A program made the translations under genes and the position numbers. Source: Roseiterribacter gracilis (GTDB lineage: Bacteria > Pseudomonadota > Alphaproteobacteria > BOG-932 > Roseiterribacteraceae). Taken from it: DNA of 64,000 bases. Below the pieces are notes generated by a model that searched no databases, was not told the origin of the DNA, and worked only from the letters and a program-made list of their open reading frames with translations. The stretch is taken from contig BOPV01000001.1 in assembly GCA_018332375.1 (NCBI GenBank), positions 1,364,001-1,428,000 on the forward strand. The letters are read 5' to 3'. Of the stretch, positions 27,911 to 36,707 are shown piece after piece (within the stretch, counting starts at the first letter, position 1; the number at the start of each line of letters is the position of its first letter).

Positions 27911-29617
27911 ATGACCAACGTGCAGCCCGGAACCGACCTGCTTCGCCTTCGCAATCTGCGCGTCAACTTCGCCGGCGCGATGCGCCCGGCGGTGCAAGGC
28001 GTCGACCTGACGATGCGGCGCGGCGAAATCCGCGCGCTGGTCGGCGAATCGGGTTCGGGCAAAACGATGCTGGCGCGCGCGCTGGTCGATCTGCTGCCGG
28101 CGGGCGCCGAGATCGATGCCGATATAGCGACGTTCGACGGCGTCGATCTGCTTGCCTCGCAAAATGCGCGACGCGCGCTCCGCGGCCGTTCGATCGGCTT
28201 TATTTTTCAAGAGCCGCTGTCCAGCCTGAACCCGACTCTGCGCGTCGGCATCCAGCTCAGCGAGGCACTCGCCGCGCATCGCGGGCGTCGCATCGCCGCC
28301 TGTCGCGACGAAGCGGTTGCAATGCTGCACCGGGTGAAGCTGCCCGCGCCGGAAGATTGTCTGCAACGCTACCCGCACGAGCTTTCGGGCGGCATGCGTC
28401 AGCGCGTGATGATCGCGGCTGCGTTGATCACGCGCCCTGCCCTGGTCATTGCCGACGAACCGACCACGGCGCTGGACTTGATCGTGCAGCATGAGGTCCT
28501 GCAGCTGTTGCGGTCGGCAAGCCGCGAAGTGGGCAGCGCTGTGTTGCTGATCACGCACGATCTGTCGGTGGTCGCCGATATCGCTGACCAGGTGACGGTG
28601 ATGCAGCACGGTCTCGCGGTCGAGGACGCGCCAGCGGAAACACTGCTGTCGCGTCCGCAGCATCCGTACACGAAGCGCTTGCTCGACGCCGTGTTTCGCG
28701 TTGCCGAAACGCCGCGCGCACGCGTCGACGGTGCGAAGTTGCTGGCGGTCGATAGCCTGGTCGTCGCGCTGCGCGGTCGCAAGCACGCGCCGATCCTGAA
28801 CAACGTCACGCTCGACATCGACCAGGGTGAAACGCTGGCCGTGATCGGCGAGTCCGGCTCGGGTAAGACGACGCTCAGCCGTGCCGTTTGCGGCCTGGTC
28901 GCACCCATCAGCGGCACGGTTCGGCTCGATGGCGCGACAATCGAGGCAGCGTGCCGCAGCGGCGACATCCAACTGGTATTTCAGGATCCGTTCGGATCAC
29001 TCGACCCGCGCATGACGATCGGCGACACGATCTGCGAAGGTCTGCGCGTGCGCGGCGGGCGCGCCAAGCCCGGTGCTGCAGAAGCAGCTTTGACGCAAGT
29101 CGGTCTAGATCCCGCGCTGGCGCGGCGGCTGCCACACCAGCTTTCCGGGGGCCAACGCCAACGCGTCGGCATCGCGCGCGCCGTGATCGTGCGGCCGCGG
29201 CTGCTGGTCGCCGACGAGCCGGTCTCGGCACTCGACCTGACCGTACAAAAGGAAATCCTCGACCTGTTGCGCCGACTACAACGCGAGCTTGGTTTCGCGT
29301 GTCTGTTCGTGTCGCACGATCTCGGCGTCGTCGAGCATGTTGCCGACCGGGTCTGCGTGCTGCTGCAGGGGAACGTGGTCGAAATCGGCCCGCGCAGCGC
29401 GGTCTTCGGGACGCCGGTCCATCCCTATACGCGCAGCCTGATCGAGGCGACGCCCTTGGTGCAGGCAAGCGCCGGCGGCGGCTTCGCAATCGAGCGACGT
29501 AGCGTCGCCGCGACGGTAGAGTCTGCAGTCTGTTTCGACCCGCGCCACCATACCGGGCAGCGGCCCGCCTATCGCACGCTGCGCGACGATCATCTCGTCG
29601 CGACGCTCGCAACATGA
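27911..29617 (+). CDS. Fused peptide-type ABC transporter ATPase (DppD-DppF)
   Basis: 568 residues containing two complete nucleotide-binding domains. The first has Walker A GESGSGKTM, signature LSGGMRQRV and Walker B LVIADEPTTALD; the second has GESGSGKTT, LSGGQRQRVG and LLVADEPVSALD. Each ends in the Opp/Dpp C-terminal extension region (HPYTKRLLDAV, HPYTRSLIEATP). It is the energising subunit for the binding protein and permeases at 23080-26430. A MOSC-domain gene follows 7 nt later. Confidence 0.93.
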   Translation: MTNVQPGTDLLRLRNLRVNFAGAMRPAVQGVDLTMRRGEIRALVGESGSGKTMLARALVDLLPAGAEIDADIATFDGVDLLASQNARRALRGRSIGFIFQEPLSSLNPTLRVGIQLSEALAAHRGRRIAACRDEAVAMLHRVKLPAPEDCLQRYPHELSGGMRQRVMIAAALITRPALVIADEPTTALDLIVQHEVLQLLRSASREVGSAVLLITHDLSVVADIADQVTVMQHGLAVEDAPAETLLSRPQHPYTKRLLDAVFRVAETPRARVDGAKLLAVDSLVVALRGRKHAPILNNVTLDIDQGETLAVIGESGSGKTTLSRAVCGLVAPISGTVRLDGATIEAACRSGDIQLVFQDPFGSLDPRMTIGDTICEGLRVRGGRAKPGAAEAALTQVGLDPALARRLPHQLSGGQRQRVGIARAVIVRPRLLVADEPVSALDLTVQKEILDLLRRLQRELGFACLFVSHDLGVVEHVADRVCVLLQGNVVEIGPRSAVFGTPVHPYTRSLIEATPLVQASAGGGFAIERRSVAATVESAVCFDPRHHTGQRPAYRTLRDDHLVATLAT

Positions 29618-29624
29618 GCTCCCT

Positions 29625-30386
29625 ATGATTCAACTTCAGGCGATCCAGCGTTTCCCCATCAAAGGGCTCAGCCCTGAACGGCTGGACGCGGTGCAGCTGA
29701 CGGCCGGCGGCGGCGTTCCCGGCGACCGCCGTTACGCGCTTGCGCATGGCGAAACGCAGTTCGATCCCGCCGCACCAGTACATCTCAGCAAGACATATTT
29801 CCTGACTTTGATGACGCATCGGCGCCTGGCCGAATTGCAGGTCACGCTGGATGAACGCGAGCAGCTGCGCGTCACCCACCAGACAGCGCCCGCGTTGGAT
29901 GCCGACCTCACCAGCGAGGACGGGCGACGCCACGCCGAAGCCTGGTTCGATGCGTTCATCGGTGCCGAATCCAAGGGGAAACCGCGTCTGGTAACTGCGC
30001 CGACCGCGGTCTTCACCGACATCCCCGAGCGATGTGTGTCGGTCCAAAACCTTGCAAGCATCGAAGACGCCGGCAGCCGCGTTGGCGCCGCGCTCGATCC
30101 GCTGCGGTTTCGCGCCAACCTGCACCTCGCCGGTCTCGAACCGTGGCAGGAAAATAACTGGCCGTCGGGGCACGAGTTGCAGATCGGCACAACCCGGCTG
30201 CGCGTGATGCGGCCGATCGTCCGGTGTGCAGCGATCAACGTGAATCCAGCCGACGCGCAGGTCGACCTCAACCTGCCGAAAAGCCTGCGCCAACTCTACG
30301 GTGCCAACGTCATGGGATTTTACGCTGCGGTGCTCGAAGACGGGGCATTGCGGTGCGGCGACAGGGTCGAGATGGTGCAGCCATGA
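29625..30386 (+). CDS. MOSC-domain protein (YcbX/mARC-like)
   Basis: 253 residues. An N-terminal MOSC beta-barrel region (QAIQRFPIKGLSPERLDAVQL, GVPGDRRYALAHG) is followed by a MOSC domain. In it, RPIVRCAAINVNPADAQ holds the conserved Cys that ligates the molybdenum cofactor in mARC/YcbX proteins. Members reduce N-hydroxylated substrates with electrons from a ferredoxin-like partner. In this island such chemistry could act on an N-hydroxy or hydroxamate group of the imported compound, which is inference. It overlaps the next gene by 4 nt. Confidence 0.85.
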   Translation: MIQLQAIQRFPIKGLSPERLDAVQLTAGGGVPGDRRYALAHGETQFDPAAPVHLSKTYFLTLMTHRRLAELQVTLDEREQLRVTHQTAPALDADLTSEDGRRHAEAWFDAFIGAESKGKPRLVTAPTAVFTDIPERCVSVQNLASIEDAGSRVGAALDPLRFRANLHLAGLEPWQENNWPSGHELQIGTTRLRVMRPIVRCAAINVNPADAQVDLNLPKSLRQLYGANVMGFYAAVLEDGALRCGDRVEMVQP

Positions 30387-31225
30387 GGAATGACGATACC
30401 AAGGCGCGCCTGCGCGCCACGTATCATCTTGGCGCGACGCCGATCTTCGCGGCCAAATGCGATCCGCGTTTCTCGTTTGCGCTCTACGTCCCGCATCGCT
30501 TCGCAGAGCTGGATCATACGAAGACGACGATCGTGGTTGCGGTGCACGGCACCGGTCGGATGCAGTCGCTTTATCGCGACCTGTTCGCCGAGTTTGCCGA
30601 ATACAACAACTGTATCGTTCTGGCGCCGCTCTTCCCCGCCGGCGTGCGCGGCGACGAGAATCTCAGCGGCTACAAGTATATTCTCGAAGGCGACATTCGC
30701 TACGACCTGGTCATGCTGGGCATGATCGACGAAGTCGCGGCCCGCTACGGCGTTTCAGGCGCGCGTGTGCTGATGTTCGGCTTTTCTGGGGGTGGGCATT
30801 TCACGCACCGGTTCGCGATGCTGCATCCGGGCCGGATCCGCGCCGCTTCGATCGGTGCGCCGGGCTCGGTGACGCTGCTCGATCGCAGCAAGGGCTGGTG
30901 GGCCGGCATCGCCGACTGCCGTGAACGGCTTGGCATCGATGTCGATCTGGAAAAAATCACCGGCATGAAGGTGCATCTTGTCGTCGGCGAAGCCGACACC
31001 GAGACGTGGGAGATTACATTCGCGCCCGGCGACCGCTATTGGGTCGAAGGGGCAAACGACGCGGGCCGCACGCGCGGCGAACGTGCGCAATGCCTTGCCG
31101 AATCCTTCCGCATGCATGGCGCGTCGGTGCGGCTCGATTTGGTGGCAGGCGCCGCGCACGACGTCACCGCGGTCGCGCAGAAGTCCCGCGAATTCTTCGT
31201 CGACGTGCTGCGCGGCGCGGTCTGA
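30383..31225 (+). CDS. Alpha/beta hydrolase (PHB-depolymerase-like)
   Basis: 280 residues from ATG 30383, overlapping the MOSC gene stop (ATGA). The fold is an alpha/beta hydrolase with the oxyanion region VVAVHGTGRM, nucleophile elbow GFSGGGHF, and a terminal His in GAAHDVTAV. It has no signal peptide, so it is cytoplasmic. It is the last gene of the run that starts with PepSY or the ATPase, and is likely a hydrolase for the imported compound. Substrate class (ester or peptide-like) cannot be decided. Confidence 0.75.
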   Translation: MRNDDTKARLRATYHLGATPIFAAKCDPRFSFALYVPHRFAELDHTKTTIVVAVHGTGRMQSLYRDLFAEFAEYNNCIVLAPLFPAGVRGDENLSGYKYILEGDIRYDLVMLGMIDEVAARYGVSGARVLMFGFSGGGHFTHRFAMLHPGRIRAASIGAPGSVTLLDRSKGWWAGIADCRERLGIDVDLEKITGMKVHLVVGEADTETWEITFAPGDRYWVEGANDAGRTRGERAQCLAESFRMHGASVRLDLVAGAAHDVTAVAQKSREFFVDVLRGAV

Positions 31226-32338
31226 TCAGGCGTCGAACCCGTATTCGGTAAACCTCGCGCCGAGATACGGACTTGGTGCGATCCACATGCGCCGCGCGGT
31301 CAGATCCATGATCAAGGTCGCGACCGTGCCCGACAGATTGCCGCCCGGGCGCTGTTTCGGCGTGCGCAAAATTGCGTCGGGACTGCCGAACGTGTCGGCG
31401 AAGCCCGCTTTCAGCACGTCGATATCGATGGCGCCGTGATGGGCTTGGAGATGTTCGAGCAGGCGCTGGTCGCGATAGAGCGATTCCGGGCAACGGCGCA
31501 GGCCGATATCGTGCAGCCGCGCGCGTGCGATCGGGCATTTGAAATGGTTGGCGTGCACCAGCAGCCCGCGCTCCGGCTGCAGCCAGTAGCTCTGCTCGGG
31601 CGTGACTTCGAGATTGATCGCCGATCCGCCTGGATGACCGAGGATCAGGCTGTGCGAGAACGTGATGTCAGCATTCACCACCGCATTGATTGCGCCGGCC
31701 AAGTTCTTTGCGCCGAGTAGCCGACGACGTACCAGCGGGTTGGGCGCACCGACTTTGCCGCCGTCGAGATCCGATTGCAGCCCGTTGGCGGTCAGTCCGA
31801 TGCCGTCACTGTTCATACCGTGCCGGGCCAACTGGCCGGCTTCCACGAACGTAAGAATGTCCGGGCCGTCTTCGGCTTCGATCCGCAGCACCATGCTCGA
31901 TTCGGCGCAGCGCGGGTTCCAGTCCCAATTCTGGCCGTGCAGCACGTGCCCGTCCTTGGTTGCCGACGGCAGCGCCAGCGCGGCGGTGCATTCGTCCGTC
32001 GCGCCGATCGTCGGGCGCTTGCGGTCGTTGTCGTGCCAGAAAATGATTTCGTTGCGCGCGTTGAGGATCACGACCGCTTCGACCGATTGTTCCGAGCCTT
32101 CGGCGATACCGACAATCTCTGCGTACATGCCGGAGTCGTAGCGTTCGACCTGATCGCGAAACCTCGTCGCGTATTCGGTCGCCTGGGCCCAGCTAATTCC
32201 CACCGTCTCGAACGCGTCACGATACATGCTGAGGCCCGTCGCGATCCGCTCCCCGGCCTGAAGTCCATAGGAGCGGCCGCGTTCAGCAGGCGGTCCGGCA
32301 ACATGAACCAATGGAAACGGATCGGTACGGGACGTCAT
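31226..32338 (-). CDS. C45-family NTN amidohydrolase (isopenicillin N acyltransferase-like)
   Basis: 370 residues. It belongs to the C45 / acyl-CoA:6-APA acyltransferase-like NTN hydrolases. TDECTAALA contains the expected nucleophile Cys (about 117) that becomes N-terminal after autocleavage, followed by GHVLHGQNWDWNPR and ARHGMNSDGIGLTANGL. Such enzymes hydrolyse or transfer acyl groups at amide bonds. It lies between a cytoplasmic alpha/beta hydrolase and a serine amidase-like gene, within the operator-bearing island, which makes cleavage of an imported amide plausible. The gene is divergent from the next, with a 138-nt shared promoter region holding no copy of the 16-bp operator. Confidence 0.87.
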   Translation of the reverse strand: MTSRTDPFPLVHVAGPPAERGRSYGLQAGERIATGLSMYRDAFETVGISWAQATEYATRFRDQVERYDSGMYAEIVGIAEGSEQSVEAVVILNARNEIIFWHDNDRKRPTIGATDECTAALALPSATKDGHVLHGQNWDWNPRCAESSMVLRIEAEDGPDILTFVEAGQLARHGMNSDGIGLTANGLQSDLDGGKVGAPNPLVRRRLLGAKNLAGAINAVVNADITFSHSLILGHPGGSAINLEVTPEQSYWLQPERGLLVHANHFKCPIARARLHDIGLRRCPESLYRDQRLLEHLQAHHGAIDIDVLKAGFADTFGSPDAILRTPKQRPGGNLSGTVATLIMDLTARRMWIAPSPYLGARFTEYGFDA

Positions 32339-32476
32339 GCAAACCTCGAAACGGCGGAACTGTCGTGCGCTGCCTTCAGAGACGTGCCGACGATCGGTTT
32401 TCCGGACGGTGCGGTTTTCCGTCGGCAATCTCGTCTGTGGTCTATGTCCCGCGCGCGTACATCCACCGGAGGCTCG

Positions 32477-33670
32477 ATGCCGACTCGCCTGAAGCTCGCC
32501 GTACTGCTTGTGCTGCTGTTCACCGCGCAAGCGCAGGCTGCGGTTGATCCGGCCCTGCGGGAGGCGCGGCAGCGCCTGTTCGAGCCGGCACTGAACGCCG
32601 TCACCTTCCGCCAGCTCGACGCGTTTTTCCCCACTGCCCTTGTCGGTGTTGCTGCTGACGCGCGCGACCTGCCGCGGGCCGAGCGCAAGCTGGACTTTCG
32701 CTATCAGCGCGACGCGGTGCAGGTCGATCTCGACGCGTTCCTGGCGCGCAGCTTCACCAACGGGCTGCTGGTGCTCAAGGATGGCAAGATCGTCACCGAG
32801 CTGTATCGTAACGGCAGCAACCAATTCTCACGCTTCGCCGCCTTCTCGGTCAGCAAGTCGGTTGTCTCGACGTTGATCGGCATCGCGGTGGATGAGGGCG
32901 CCATCGCCAGTCTCGACGATGCGGTCGACAAATATGCGACCGAGCTTCGCGGCACGGCGTACCAGGGCGTCACGATCCGCAACGCGCTGCGCATGATGTC
33001 GGGCGTCGGCTTCGACGAGTCGTACAAATTCGGCAGCGACGCGCAGTTGGCGCGTGCCTATGACGGCGCGCTGGTGCGCAACGAGATTCGCTTTACCGAC
33101 TTCGCCCGCGAACTGAAGCCTACGCACAGACAGGGCGAGGCGTTCAACTACTCGACGTTGGAAACCAGCGTGCTTGGTCTGGTGCTGGAACGCGCGACCA
33201 GGACCGACCTCGCCACCTACACCGAAACGCGGCTATGGCGACCAGCCGGGATGGAATCGTCGGCCTATTGGCTGCTCGATGGCGCGGCGGGCACCGGGCG
33301 TGCTTTCGCGGGCGCCGGCCTGAACGCAACGCTGCGCGATCTCGGCCGCTTCGGCCAGATGATCCTCGACGGCGGCATGGCAAACGGAAAGCAGGTCGTC
33401 AGCAGCAGTTACGTCACGCGCGCAACCGAACCCGAAGGTCCCGAACCTGCGCGCCCCAACGGTACGATGGGCTATCAGTATCAATGGTGGACGTTGCCCA
33501 ACTCGGATGATTTCACTGCCAAAGGCGTCAACGGTCAGTTCGTCTATATCGCGCCGCGCGAGCACATCGTGATCGTCAAGACGAGCCATTGGCCGGTGGC
33601 GTGGGACCGCGGGCTGGAAGCGGAAACGCTGGCCGGTTTCCGCGCCATGATCGCGGAACTCAGCAAGTAG
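32477..33670 (+). CDS. Exported serine hydrolase, class C beta-lactamase / NylB-like
   Basis: 397 residues from ATG 32477 with GGAGG upstream. A signal peptide (LKLAVLLVLLFTAQAQA) precedes a beta-lactamase-fold domain. The SxxK motif is in FSVSK (Ser about 124, Lys 127), the second-motif Tyr is in FNYSTLE, and a KGVNGQF stretch stands where KTG/HTG is expected. SVSKSVVSTLIGIAVDEGAI and RNALRMMSGVGFDE resemble 6-aminohexanoate-dimer hydrolase and related esterases or amidases more than true beta-lactamases. Location in the periplasm between receptor and ABC importer suits cleavage of a conjugate, by inference. Confidence 0.85.
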   Translation: MPTRLKLAVLLVLLFTAQAQAAVDPALREARQRLFEPALNAVTFRQLDAFFPTALVGVAADARDLPRAERKLDFRYQRDAVQVDLDAFLARSFTNGLLVLKDGKIVTELYRNGSNQFSRFAAFSVSKSVVSTLIGIAVDEGAIASLDDAVDKYATELRGTAYQGVTIRNALRMMSGVGFDESYKFGSDAQLARAYDGALVRNEIRFTDFARELKPTHRQGEAFNYSTLETSVLGLVLERATRTDLATYTETRLWRPAGMESSAYWLLDGAAGTGRAFAGAGLNATLRDLGRFGQMILDGGMANGKQVVSSSYVTRATEPEGPEPARPNGTMGYQYQWWTLPNSDDFTAKGVNGQFVYIAPREHIVIVKTSHWPVAWDRGLEAETLAGFRAMIAELSK

Positions 33671-33691
33671 CGTGTCTGTGCCAACGTACGG

Positions 33692-33707
33692 CGTACGGGG
33701 CCGTATG
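33692..33707. promoter_or_regulatory. Island operator copy 4 (TetR gene)
   Basis: CGTACG GGGC CGTATG has one mismatch in the left half-site. It lies 63 nt before the TetR ATG at 33770, where autorepression would be expected. A further CGTACG-like half-site precedes it (33685-33690). Confidence 0.65.
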
Positions 33708-33769
33708 CAGGGCTCTTTCATCGCCGACCGACGATGCTAAAGTCGGGTCCGTTTCAAGGTCCCGGACGA

Positions 33770-34381
33770 ATGGCCACTTCGACACCTGACAAGAAGCTGA
33801 CAGAAGCCGACTGGATTCGTGCCGCGACGCAGATCCTGGTGCGCAAAAGCATCGAGCATGTTCGCGTCGAGCCGCTTGCCAAGGAACTCGGCGTCACCAA
33901 AGGCAGCTTCTATTATCATTTCCGCGACCGCGAAGCGCTTCTGACCGAAATCCTCAATGGCTGGGCTGAGCGAGCGACGGTCAATCTGATCGAACGAATC
34001 GACAGTACGCAGCCCGATCCGATCGCCCGCCTGCGCAGCGTGCTCGACCTGCCGCGCCGTTCGCGCAGCGCCGCCCAGGGCGGCGAAATCGAAGTCGCGA
34101 TCCGCGCCTGGGCACGACGTGCGCCGCTGGCACGCAAAGCAGTCAATCGCGTCGACGAGCTGCGCCTCGAATATTTCCAACGCCTGCTGGTCGAAGCGGG
34201 ACTCGATGCCGAGACCGCCCGCACGCGAGCTTTTCTTGCCTACGCGTACGTGCAGTTTGCGGCCCAGCTCAAATCCGGCGACGACAGCGAGTACGAAGCG
34301 CGCCTCGAAGAAGCTTTGCGGCTGCTTACCACCGCCGCCCCGAGCAGCGCCGCAATGCCGCGAACCGCTCGCTCGCGCTAA
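33770..34381 (+). CDS. TetR-family transcriptional regulator (candidate master regulator of the island)
   Basis: 203 residues from ATG 33770; an in-frame ATG at 33734 is possible. The N-terminal TetR helix-turn-helix is clear: WIRAATQILVRKSIEHVRVEPLAKELGVTKGSFYYHFRDREALL. It is followed by a helical ligand/dimerisation domain without a recognisable subfamily. A copy of the 16-bp operator precedes the gene, and the same palindrome recurs at four other intergenic sites of the island. TetR dimers commonly bind 15-20 bp palindromes and repress their own genes. Assigning the operators to this protein is inference; the GntR and LysR proteins of the window have different expected sites. Confidence 0.9.
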   Translation: MATSTPDKKLTEADWIRAATQILVRKSIEHVRVEPLAKELGVTKGSFYYHFRDREALLTEILNGWAERATVNLIERIDSTQPDPIARLRSVLDLPRRSRSAAQGGEIEVAIRAWARRAPLARKAVNRVDELRLEYFQRLLVEAGLDAETARTRAFLAYAYVQFAAQLKSGDDSEYEARLEEALRLLTTAAPSSAAMPRTARSR

Positions 34382-34411
34382 CCGCGCATCGACGCATAGA
34401 TTGAAGCTTAA

Positions 34412-34427
34412 CATACGCTAGCGTATG
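34412..34427. promoter_or_regulatory. Island operator copy 5, embedded in a sigma-70-like promoter (ferredoxin reductase)
   Basis: CATACGCTAGCGTATG is a perfect palindrome. TTGAAG (34401-34406) and TATGCT (34424-34429) are separated by 17 nt, so the operator fills the spacer and runs into the -10 element. An ATG at 34425 lies inside the operator and is unlikely to be the gene start. Confidence 0.85.
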
Positions 34428-34460
34428 CTCGTCGCCAGACGCAATGCGAGGAGCTTGGTC

Positions 34461-35687
34461 GTGAGCGATCTGCAATTTGACGTGGTGGTGGTCGGTGGCG
34501 GTCATGCGGCAGGCCGGTTGTTGGCCGAACTGATCCGCGGCGGCTTTGAAGGCAGCGTGCGGGTCATCGGCGACGAGCCTGACGCGTTCTACGAGCGGCC
34601 ACCGCTGTCGAAATCGCTGCTCGCCGGCAAATGCGATCTCGACTCGATTGCGATCGTGCGCGGCGCCGACCTGACGGCGCGAATGCAGATTTGCAGCGCG
34701 GGCATCGTCGCGGTCGATCGCATTGCGCGCCGTGTCACGCTGGGCGACGGAACGACAGTCGGCTACGGCAAGCTGGTGCTGGCGACCGGAGCGTCCCCGC
34801 GTCGCCTGGGTCTGTTGGGCGAAAGCGCGGCCAATGTGCACCGCCTGCGCAACACAGGCGACGTCGCGCGCATCCGTGCCGGGATGGGCGAACACCAGCG
34901 TTGGGTCATCGTCGGCGGCGGCTATATCGGCCTTGAAGTTGCAGCGACGCTGCGCCAGGCAAGTCTCGACGTCACGCTGGTCGAACGTGCACCACGCCTG
35001 CTTGGACGCGCAGCGTCCGCCGCCGTCGCGTCGCATCTGGCCGCGCTGCACGAAGTCAATGGCGTCACGCTACGCGTCGGGGTCGAGCCAAAGAATTTCT
35101 GCAGCGAGCGGGATTTTGCAACCGGACTCAAGCTGGCGGACGGCGAAATCATTCCGGGCACGCAGTTTCTGGTCGGTGCCGGCGCGCTGCCCAACGATGC
35201 GCTGGCGCGCGCTGCGGACATCGACTGCGACGACGGAATTCTGGTCGAACCCAACGGCGCGACGTCGGATCCATCGATTTTCGCAATCGGCGATGCGACC
35301 CGCCATCGCTTTCATCCCGCGACTGGCGGCGCGATGCGGTTTGAGTGCTGGCAGAATGCAGAGCAACAGGCGAGCGCGCTCGCAGCGCATCTGCTGGGCC
35401 GCGCCATCATCGTCGATCTGCTGCCCTGGTTCTGGACCGAGCAATATGATCAGCGTGTCGATACGTTCGGGCTGGTTCCGGCAGACGCGACACAGGTTCG
35501 GCGCGAAGGTCCGACCGCGCGCGACTGGACGCAATTTCATCTCGTCGATGGTCGCATCGTCGCCGCCGAAATCGTCAATCACCCGAGCGAGCGCCGCCAG
35601 ATCCGCAAGCTGGTTGTCGCCGGTGCACGGTTGGATCCAGCCTTGCTGGGCGACAGCAACACCGACCTTCGTGCGCTTGCGGCGTAA
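34461..35687 (+). CDS. Ferredoxin reductase of a ring-hydroxylating dioxygenase (BphA4/AndAa-like)
   Basis: 408 residues from GTG 34461, with GAGGAG 8 nt upstream. It has two dinucleotide-binding folds: FAD (VVVVGGGHAAG at the N-terminus, IFAIGDATRH near 275) and NAD(P)H (WVIVGGGYIGLEVA about 150). The C-terminal reductase domain contains PWFWTEQYDQRV, the typical BphA4/rubredoxin-reductase signature. It passes electrons from NADH to the Rieske ferredoxin at 21506-21817. It is convergent with the aldolase gene that ends the 11-gene operon, 6 nt apart. Confidence 0.92.
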   Translation: MSDLQFDVVVVGGGHAAGRLLAELIRGGFEGSVRVIGDEPDAFYERPPLSKSLLAGKCDLDSIAIVRGADLTARMQICSAGIVAVDRIARRVTLGDGTTVGYGKLVLATGASPRRLGLLGESAANVHRLRNTGDVARIRAGMGEHQRWVIVGGGYIGLEVAATLRQASLDVTLVERAPRLLGRAASAAVASHLAALHEVNGVTLRVGVEPKNFCSERDFATGLKLADGEIIPGTQFLVGAGALPNDALARAADIDCDDGILVEPNGATSDPSIFAIGDATRHRFHPATGGAMRFECWQNAEQQASALAAHLLGRAIIVDLLPWFWTEQYDQRVDTFGLVPADATQVRREGPTARDWTQFHLVDGRIVAAEIVNHPSERRQIRKLVVAGARLDPALLGDSNTDLRALAA

Positions 35688-35693
35688 ATGCCG

Positions 35694-36707
35694 CTAGCGG
35701 CTGCGGCCGAGATCGAGCGCGACGTCGACGATCAGATCTTCTTGGCCGCCGACCATCCCGCGCCGGCCGACTTCGGCCAAAATATCGCGCGCGTCGACAC
35801 CGTAGCTGCGCGCGGCGATTTCAGCGTGACGCAGAAAGCTCGAATAGACCCCGGCATAACCCAAGGTCAGCGTCTCGCGGTCGACCCGTACCGGCCGGTC
35901 TTGTAGCGGCCGCACCAGCGCCTCGGTCGCATCCATCAAACGGTACAGGTCGCAGCCGTGCGACCAACCCATACGCGCCGCGGTGGCAATGAACACTTCG
36001 AGCGGCGCATTGCCGGCTCCCGCGCCCATTCCCCCCAATGACGCGTCGACCCGCGTCGCGCCCGCTTCGACCGCGGCGACCGAGTTGGCGACGCCGAGCG
36101 ACAGATTGTGATGCGCGTGGATGCCTACTTGGGTGGCCGGCTGCAGCGCCGTGCGCAGCGCCGTCACACGGGCAGACACATCGCGCATCGTCATCGCGCC
36201 GGCCGAGTCCACGACATAGACGCAATGCGCGCCATAGGATTCCATCAGCACCGCCTGCCGCGCCAGCTCAGCCGGCGGCGTCATATGCGACATCATCAGA
36301 AAGCCGGCGACATCCATGCCCAGGCTGCGCGCCAGCTCGATATGTTGGCGCGAAATATCCGCTTCGGTCGAGTGGGTCGCGACACGGACCGAACGCGCCC
36401 CTGCGCGGTAGGACGCGCGCAGATCTTCCGCGGTTCCGATGCCGGGCAACAGTAGCACCGTCACGACCGCGCGCTTGACCGCATCGGCGACTGTTTCGAT
36501 CCATTCGAGATCGCTATGGCGGCCGAAGCCGTAATTGAAACTGCCGCCGGACAATCCGTCGCCATGCGAGACTTCGATTGCGTCAACGCCGGCCAGATCG
36601 AGTTCGGCGGCGATGCTGCGCACCTGGTCCTGCGTATAGGCGTGCAGGATCGCATGCATGCCGTCGCGCAGGGTGACGTCCTGGATGTAGAGGCGCGGGT
36701 CGCTCAT
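35694..36707 (-). CDS. mhpE: 4-hydroxy-2-oxovalerate aldolase
   Basis: 337 residues. It is a DmpG/BphI/MhpE-type class II aldolase: N-terminal VTLRDGMHA (Arg and Asp for pyruvate enolate, catalytic His) and IHAHHN holding the metal-binding His pair, plus the C-terminal communication domain ([10 protein letters not shown]). It cleaves 4-hydroxy-2-oxovalerate to pyruvate and acetaldehyde, channelling the aldehyde to the acylating dehydrogenase encoded just upstream. The start overlaps that gene by 4 nt. It is the last gene of the operon. Confidence 0.95.
   Translation of the reverse strand: MSDPRLYIQDVTLRDGMHAILHAYTQDQVRSIAAELDLAGVDAIEVSHGDGLSGGSFNYGFGRHSDLEWIETVADAVKRAVVTVLLLPGIGTAEDLRASYRAGARSVRVATHSTEADISRQHIELARSLGMDVAGFLMMSHMTPPAELARQAVLMESYGAHCVYVVDSAGAMTMRDVSARVTALRTALQPATQVGIHAHHNLSLGVANSVAAVEAGATRVDASLGGMGAGAGNAPLEVFIATAARMGWSHGCDLYRLMDATEALVRPLQDRPVRVDRETLTLGYAGVYSSFLRHAEIAARSYGVDARDILAEVGRRGMVGGQEDLIVDVALDLGRSR

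Noticed and set aside
32395..32432. Direct repeat of CGGTTTTCCG in the C45/NylB-like divergent gap
   Set aside because: Two imperfectly flanked copies only, no palindromy and no other instance noticed; may be chance.
34425..34427. ATG as start of the ferredoxin reductase
   Set aside because: It lies inside the 16-bp operator and overlaps the predicted -10 element. GTG 34461 has a strong GAGGAG site and begins right before the FAD-binding strand.
35690..35701. GCCGCTAGCGGC palindrome between the convergent reductase and aldolase genes
   Set aside because: A 12-bp self-complementary stretch with no loop and no T-run overlapping a stop codon; too short to call a terminator or operator.
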